Source: Larix kaempferi (taxonomy: Eukaryota; Streptophyta; Pinopsida; Pinales; Pinaceae). Taken from it: 64,000 nucleotides of DNA. How positions within the stretch are numbered: position 1 is the stretch's first letter; every line of letters begins with the position of its first letter. The position numbers and the translations under genes are program-made. This document shows positions 57,621 to 64,000 of the stretch, piece after piece. A model generated the notes under the pieces. That model made no database searches and was not told where the DNA came from. It saw nothing but the letters and a program-made list of their open reading frames with translations. The DNA lies in contig BSBM01000994.1 of NCBI GenBank assembly GCA_027924585.1, forward strand, positions 13,684,501 through 13,748,500, read 5' to 3'.

Positions 57621-60480
57621 ATTTTGCAGGCATATAGAGACGTGTTCCAAGGTCCTAGGAAAATATCTCCTAAGAGGTAAGTTGAGAACAAGATACAGCT
57701 ATTGCAAGATTCTCCATTGTCGAACAATGGACTATAAATAAAGTCCATTCCTAAGGGAGAAGAATTGAAGAATGAGTTGAAACAACTGATACAGGAGTAA
57801 AATGACTAAGTGCCTCACCTTATGGGTTACGTATTATCATAGTACCCAAGAAGGATGAGATTTGCAGGATGTGTATTGACTTCAAAGCTCTAAATAAGAT
57901 CACACTCAAGAATCGATACTCTCCACCTAGAATCGATGGTTTGCTAGATTAGTTGCAACATGACAAGTACTTCACCAATTCGGATATAAAATTGGGATAC
58001 CACCAAGTACATGTAAAAAACGAAAACAACAAGAATATCACATTCAAGACTAGGCAAGGTCTATATGAATTCTTAATAATTCCTTTTGTTTTTTTAATGT
58101 AGGCCCATCTATATTTATGTGTTTGAAGAATGATGTATTTCATCCTTTCTTATATTCATTTGTGATATTGTATTTAGACGATATATTGGTTTATAATTCT
58201 AACTAGGCCCAAGCATATCTGACATCTCAAGTAGGTGTTTGGGACCTTGAAAAAACATCAACTACCAAACCTCAAGAAATGTGAATTTACTCAGCAGTCT
58301 TTGGTGTATTTAGGGTATGTGATTGGTTGGGGAGAACTTAAGATTGTTCCTACAAATATGTAGGCCATCATTGAGTGGCCTAATCCTACATATGTCATTG
58401 AAGTTTAGATATTTTTTGGGGGCACCACAATACCATCGAAAGTTCATCGCTTCCTTCTTGAACATTTGTTGCAGATTTCCATTCCATAATATCTAGAACC
58501 AGCGGGTTCCACTGGGATAAGAATCAACAAAAATCCTTTGAGTATCTCAAGAAAAATATCAGTCAGTAACCAATTCTCATATTTCCTAACTTGCAAAAGT
58601 CTTTGGAATTGGATACAAATGCAAGTTTTTATGCTATAGGAGTGATTTTGATGCAAGGAGGGAGGCTAGTGCAATTATTCTGAAATGTTCCATGTCGGAG
58701 TATCGGAATACCCTACATATGACAACGAAATATATTCCTTGGTTCAATATGTTATTAAATGGAAGAACTATCTATGGGAAAGGATACCATCATTCACATT
58801 GATCACCAACTGCTCTAGTATTTCCAAGCCCACAATAAGATACAACAAACACGACACTACAAGTGAATTGGATTTGACAACAATTCAATATGATAATAAA
58901 ATATAAAAATAGAAGTAAAAACAAACTATAAGTCATGCCCTCAAGGACACCTAAAACCAAGATCACAAATTTGGGTACTCTTATGCATATGGATCTTTTC
59001 ACCTATGATGCATACAAGGAGGAATACATAGAAGATCATGACTTCAAGGAGATATTTCACCAGCTACAAGGCCAATTCCATGTAGAAGAAGGTGACATCA
59101 AGGATGATAATCATATTTAGGATGGGTTACTCTACAAGTTGGATAAGATATGTGTTCCTAAAGGTTATAAATTGAAACTCATGAGAGAGACTCACAACTC
59201 CAAATTTGCAAGGTACTTTGGTGTTGGTCAGATAGTTGCTAACTTGAAAAGGTATGTCTATTGGCCTAGAATGGAAGAAGATGTAACTCAATTTATTAGA
59301 GGATGTATACTTTGTTGTTAAGGAAATCATAGTAATGGGAAGAGATGATTATACCATCCCTTATATGTTCCTAGGAGAGAAAGGGAGAGCATCTCCATGA
59401 ATTTTATAGGTATTCTACAAACCACTATCAAGGGACATGACTATTTATTTGTAGTAGTTTAAATATTGAACCAAATCTGTAGTATTATACCTTATAAAAA
59501 TACCATCAAAGGAAATGAAACAACAAACATGTTCTTTGAGACGATATGGGTGCACTTCAAGATATTAAGGAGCATTATCTTAGAAAAAAATACTAGATTT
59601 CTCAGTCCATTTTTTACTACACATGGGAAGAATATGGACTCTAAGTTTAAGAGATCTACAAATTTCCATCCACAAACAGATTGGTAGATAGATGTAGTCA
59701 ACATAAATATGGTGCATCCATTGAGGGTTTACAATCAGAATCCTCGAGAGACTTGGGATGAAAATGTGATCTACATTCAACACTCTTATAATAGAGAAAT
59801 CTACAATTCCACTGGAAATTCCTCTTTGAAACTTGTTTTGGATATCTGCTGCATTCATCTCTAGATGTTGTTTATGGATAACAAGGGGGGGTGAGTGAAG
59901 ACACCACTAGTGAAGCATTATGAGATAAAAAATTAATTGATAAGATTAGGGAAATCCATTTACAATTACAAGAGACATTGAAGAAATCATTGGAATAGAA
60001 CAAAGAAAGACATGACCAACAAAAGGTTGAGAAAACATTCAAGGTGGGATATGGATTTTGGTTTTACTTGAATAAGGAAAGACTAGAAGGTCCTTGTAAG
60101 AAGATCACATCATTGTGGTTTGGTCCTTTTGAAGTGTTGGAGAAGGTATGAGATAATTCCTATAGAATCAGTGCACCTCCATATATGCACATTTACTCAA
60201 TAGTGAATGTGGAAAATTTGAAAATCTATGAACCTTCCATGTTGGACCAGGAAACTGAGAAGGTATTAACTTCTATAGAGGACATAACACCATGGGATCA
60301 AGCAAAGTTACCAAAACACAAAATTTTGTAGAATAAGTCCAGAACAATAATGCAATGATACCATGAAATTTGACAGGTGGGGTGGAAAGAAAAAAGACCA
60401 AGAAAGAATAAATGGTACTCCAAGAAGAAGGTAGAGGAAAAATTTCCTCAACTCATGCAATCAAATCTTTTGATGACAAA
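57621..60480 (+). pseudogene. Ty3/gypsy pol remnant: RT, RNase H, integrase
   Basis: Stop-broken frames give RT (about 57835-58330: VPKKDEICRMCIDFKALNKI, NRYSPPRIDGLLD, HDKYFTNSDIKLGYHQVHV, KKCEFTQQSLVYLGYVIG), an RNase H-like stretch (58600-58800), and integrase: a zinc-binding region at about 59160-59320 (RETHNSKFARYFGVGQIVAN ... GCILCC), a core phrase SMNFIGILQTTIKGHDYLF (59395), where M-D-F-I is usual so the first catalytic Asp is Asn, FHPQTDW (59665), and the GPF module at about 60115 (LWFGPFEVLEK, NVENLKIYEPSM). Gag and protease are absent. A purine-rich AGCATGAGGAAG and TGTGATTTGAAATGG near 60490 may mark the polypurine tract and LTR start. Confidence 0.85.
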
Positions 60481-60984
60481 AAACCTCCTAGCATGAGGAA
60501 GTGTGATTTGAAATGGGTCAATATATAAGATATCCTCTATTTTGGTGCATTATGGGTGGAAACATTTGATTAATTGTCTTGTATGTCCCATTTTACAAGC
60601 ATGTATGACTTTGTAGATTTGGCATATAGAATCTTCCATGTCTTGTTTGAGCGTCTAAATGATTTTTTTGGGGGTGAAAATTTTATCACTTACACAATAC
60701 CCCTTTCCATGAATCTACGCTCTGGTACCTTCCCAATGCTCAAAGAATAGTCTCAAACGGAGACAGTATGAGGATGTTCTGCCTCCTTCAAGTTGACCTA
60801 TCAATTTGACCACCATGGTATCAAATGGATTCCATTCCAGCTCTCTTTTCTCATGCATGCAGAGTTAGTGACATGTGGACTTTCAAAAGCATTCTAGAAG
60901 AATGTAGTATTCAATAAAAAAATAACCCACACGTGTTCTCATTTTTTTGGAGGTCACATTTAGTAGTTTTCTTGCCTCCATTTT
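60481..60984 (+). other. Possible 3' LTR start of the gypsy remnant
   Basis: No coding content. The sequence beginning TGTGATTTG near 60501 could be LTR, interrupted or ended by the inverted-repeat element at 60985. Not confirmed by a second copy. Confidence 0.3.
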
Positions 60985-61710
60985 GAAAAGTGGTGACACC
61001 AATATCACCCCTTTTTTTCCCGGGAGGGTTAAAATTGCAATGGTTTGGTAACCACGGGTGGTGCCATTGCAATCAAAACCCTAAATCAAACAAAACTTAA
61101 AAACTAAAACAAAATATAAAAAATATATATTTATTTAACATATTTAGAAATTTAAAAAGCATGAAAATTAAAAAAAAGAAAACACCATCCTCCTTAGAGT
61201 GGGGGTGAGGAGTGAGGGTAGGGAGGAGGACGGGAAAGAGGAAGGTTTTTTATTTTTATTTTTTTTATATTGTTGTTATTTTTATTTTTTCTCTGTGATT
61301 TATATATATATATATTAAAAAAAAATTAATTTTTTTTTAAATTCTTGTCTCATTTGTTTTACAAATTTTTTTTATATATATTTTGTTTATGAATTTTTTT
61401 TATAAATTTTTGTTTACAAATTTTCTAATGGTTAAATTGATTTTATTTTTTTTAATATGCCTTTTTTTAGTTTTTTTTATAAATTGTGAATTTTGAATTT
61501 TCTTCTTTTAAAAAAAAAATAATTTTAAGGTGATTTTTTTTTTAAAATTTAATCTCAAAAAAGTGATTGTGATTTTAGGAGGTCTACTTTTCAATATAGG
61601 GGTTAATTTATGGTTTCGATTGCAATGACACCACTTCTCATTACCAAAAAAATTTAATTTAACCCCCGCGAACTAATAAAAAAGTTAGTGATACTGTATC
61701 ACCACTTTTC
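60985..61710. mobile_element. 726-bp element with ~110-bp inverted ends
   Basis: The left end starts GAAAAGTGGTGACAC, and the right end, read in reverse, starts GAAAAGTGGTGATAC. The arms stay alignable for about 110 bases, sharing GGGTTAAA, TTTGGTAA or TTTTGGTAA, TGGTG(C/T)CATTGCAATC and AAACC(C/A)TAAAT. ATTTT flanks both ends (60980-60984 and 61711-61715), a possible 5-bp target duplication. The interior is AT-rich with homopolymer runs and a G-rich patch near 61200-61240. It has no coding capacity, so it is non-autonomous. Confidence 0.75.
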
Positions 61711-63330
61711 ATTTTTGAGGTTTTTTGGGTGTTTTGATGCAAAAATATTAATTTTTATGGCTAGAGTTCTTGTTCTTTGTACATAGTTCTTTTTTTATAG
61801 TATACTGAGTTGAAGGTCCAAAAATCCTAACCTTGATTGGGAGTTGGGGAATTCAAATACCCTAAAACTAATCCTAGATGCTTATCATGCTATGTTAAGT
61901 ACTCGGTTGCAAGGAAATGAAGGCTTTCCGTTCTTTTGATTTTATTGCATTGTTCCATAGATGAGCAACATAACATGAGTGCAGACTAGAGCAGGACGAA
62001 GAAAATATATGATTCCATAGTAGCCATTTTGGCTGCAGAATCATAGGTAAGTACATAAAGAGTACTATTTATTTTGTATTTTAATTTTACATAGAGCAAG
62101 ACATGAACGTTATTGTTGGCTATATTTTTTTCCCGTAGTGAGTTTTCCAATTGTAAATCTTGTATTATTTATGTGGATTTTGTTTTTCTTTGTTTATGTT
62201 ATTTTTCTTACAATTCCAATTTATTTTACATTAAGTGGAAATAAGCTAATAAAAATAACTAAATTCTAAGATACATCGCAATAAATTGTTTTGATAGAAT
62301 ATCCACATTGGTTTACTGACCATGCATACAAATAATTAATAAAACATTATTAAATAATAAACAACTTTAATTTTAATTATGATATGATAGTAGAGTAACC
62401 ATTTCCATTTCTATAATATATTGTGGTAGATGTTGATTATTGTGTTTAAACCATCGTACAAAAGGGTATCATATGAAAAGAGGGAAAGGAGGGAAAATGG
62501 GAATAAGAGAAAATGATAATATTTTATTACTACCCACCTAAAACCTTTAGTTTCGAAACCTTTATCTATCTCAATTATATGTGAATTAGTTAATAACCAC
62601 TTTTGGGAATTAGTCGTACATGTGAAAGATATGTTCCCTTCTTGTGATAGATATGTTGCCTTCTTCACAAGGCACATGACGACAATGCAAGCATGGAATA
62701 TATTTCCTCATTTTTGACCATGTAAAGTGGATGGATGTATAGTTCATTTGGTATCGTAGTTAGTTTGTTGCTCTGTATAGTATTTTTCCTTGTTTTTATA
62801 ATTATGTGTCATCGTAGTTTGTTGTTCATGTATAGTAATATTGTTGTAATAATTTTGTCAAAATTATGGTGAGAGATAGAGGTGAGAGTTTAAGAAATGA
62901 TAAATTATGATTAACAATGGTAATTTATTTATAGTTCAGATTTATAATTTTGGTTGATTTTATAAATTATTAAATTTTAAATTATAAAAAGTTTGGCTAT
63001 ATTTTAAAAAAATCAAAATTTTAAGGGTTTTAGATTATTTTTGTACAATTTTATTGATTTTTAAAGTAAATTTTTTTCATTTTATGGAATTTGGACGAAT
63101 CATATTGGAAATATTTTAGTTTTCTGACAATATTTTCCAATAACCATGAATAAATTATAAAAAATCCTAGTTACAACTACAAAAATTTTTGGGTTCCCAA
63201 GGGGTTTTTGATGGTGTTGAATCTATTTTTACCTTCAAAATCGTTAACACTCAGTAGAAGGAAGATTGATAAACGAGTTTGTGTGAGAAAATCATACCTA
63301 ACATAAATGAATTTCTCCCCTATATTCTCA
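61711..63330. other. AT-rich stretch without recognisable genes
   Basis: No family-like coding sequence, LTR or RNA gene. A short direct repeat TTCTTGTGATAGATATGTT / GTGAAAGATATGTTCCCTTC occurs near 62620-62660. Confidence 0.4.
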
Positions 63331-63620
63331 TATTTTCCTCAGTAGGTGAGCTTTCCATTATTGATATTCTCCACTTGGAAGTGACTTTTTGTATTATTAA
63401 AAAAACATTGACTTACCTGTTTGAAGTGACTTTTACATTATTTATATTTTCCACTTGGAAGTGACTTTTGCATGATTAAAAAACATTCACTTACAACAAT
63501 TAGCTAAATATTTATAAATATTTTAGATATTTATGTTGATTTCGTTAATAGAATTTTTTGATGATCCATTTGGAAGTGATTTTGTATGATTAAAAAAATT
63601 TCACTTACAAAAAATTGGTC
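63331..63620. repeat. Irregular tandem repeat with CCACTTGGAAGTGAC core
   Basis: The block CCACTTGGAAGTGACTTTT, then TATGATTAAAAAA-type sequence and CATTCACTTAC, occurs at 63371, 63451 and, more diverged, 63565, with a partial copy at 63419. Spacing is irregular (80 and about 114 bp). Confidence 0.75.
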
Positions 63621-63761
63621 ATTATATATCTTATTACCCATTTTCAGATAGATATTGTTAATTGTCTTACAACATATATATTACCCATTTTAGATATTGT
63701 TAATTGTGTTACAATAATTTGGTGCATATTTATAAATATTTACTCTTACTACTCATTTATG

Positions 63762-63980
63762 GATGCTTATTCTTAACTTTGTTAATAGAATTAGAATTGG
63801 GTTTGTTCAACAAATTGGATGGACATAAGTAGAAATGGTAAAAGATTAGTAGACATATTGCATAAGAATAGATGCTTATTCTTAATTTTGTTAATAGAAT
63901 TAAAATTGGGTATGTTTGAACAAATTAGATGAACAACAGTAGAAATTGTATAAGTTTAGTAAACATGTTGCATAAAAATA
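63762..63980. repeat. Tandem duplication, ~109-bp unit
   Basis: Copies at 63762-63870 and 63871-63980 share GATGCTTATTCTTAA, TTTGTTAATAGAATTA, AAATTGGGT(T/A)TGTT and CATATTGCATAAGAATA / CATGTTGCATAAAAATA, with moderate divergence. Confidence 0.8.
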
Positions 63981-64000
63981 AATGTGGAATAAAATTTTAC

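Overview
This is plant nuclear DNA from a large, repeat-filled genome. It is A+T-rich, has plant-type GT-AG introns, almost no intact genes, and old stop-riddled LTR retrotransposons and LINEs nested in one another. A gymnosperm, most likely a conifer, fits best, but that is inference; no species-diagnostic gene is present. Apart from one spliced transposase-like gene, everything with recognisable coding potential is broken.

Layout. 1-3.7 kb: remnants of a coiled-coil ORF and the 3' end of a Ty3/gypsy chromovirus (integrase tail plus broken chromodomain). 3738-4105 is a CACTA-type end, and a matching opposite end lies at 30555-30818. Between them are a tRNA-like gene with UAU anticodon (4121-4192), a decayed LINE with RT and RNase H regions (5.9-9.35 kb), a tandem array of about 725-bp units carrying exon-like sequence (10.8-26.45 kb), and a fragment of a plant MAP-kinase-phosphatase gene (MKP1-like, 26.8-27.35 kb) whose catalytic cysteine is tyrosine. 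The two CACTA ends may bound one 27-kb composite element.

The centrepiece is a 12,722-bp DNA transposon at 12910-25631, inserted cleanly into one unit of the 725-bp array. Sister units give the empty-site sequence. The element has imperfect 22-bp terminal inverted repeats starting GGGTGAAAA, a 4-bp CATT target duplication, and subterminal arrays of the palindrome TTATTCGGCCGAATAA at both ends. It carries two convergent genes: a decayed multi-exon gene of unknown function on + (16.4-18.6 kb) and an apparently intact four-exon gene on - (23403-20289, predicted 938 aa) with a helix-turn-helix-like segment, cysteine clusters and a DDE-like core (DFAENY, SDGCAGQFK, HGKGEHDG). I could not place it in a named plant transposase superfamily.

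31-44 kb has little coding signal: tandem duplications, degenerate minisatellites and microsatellites. 44-60.5 kb is nested LTR retrotransposons: a coiled-coil ORF and LTR (45472-46304) leading into a Ty3/gypsy gag-pro-RT (+); a gypsy gag-pro (-) with a tRNA-Asp-type primer site; a Ty1/copia element (-) with a tRNA-iMet-type primer site; and a gypsy RT-RNase H-integrase (+). A 726-bp long-TIR element lies at 60985-61710. The remainder to 64 kb is AT-rich with short tandem duplications.

Exons, splice sites and repeats were read by eye. Family calls rest on remembered motifs, not database searches.
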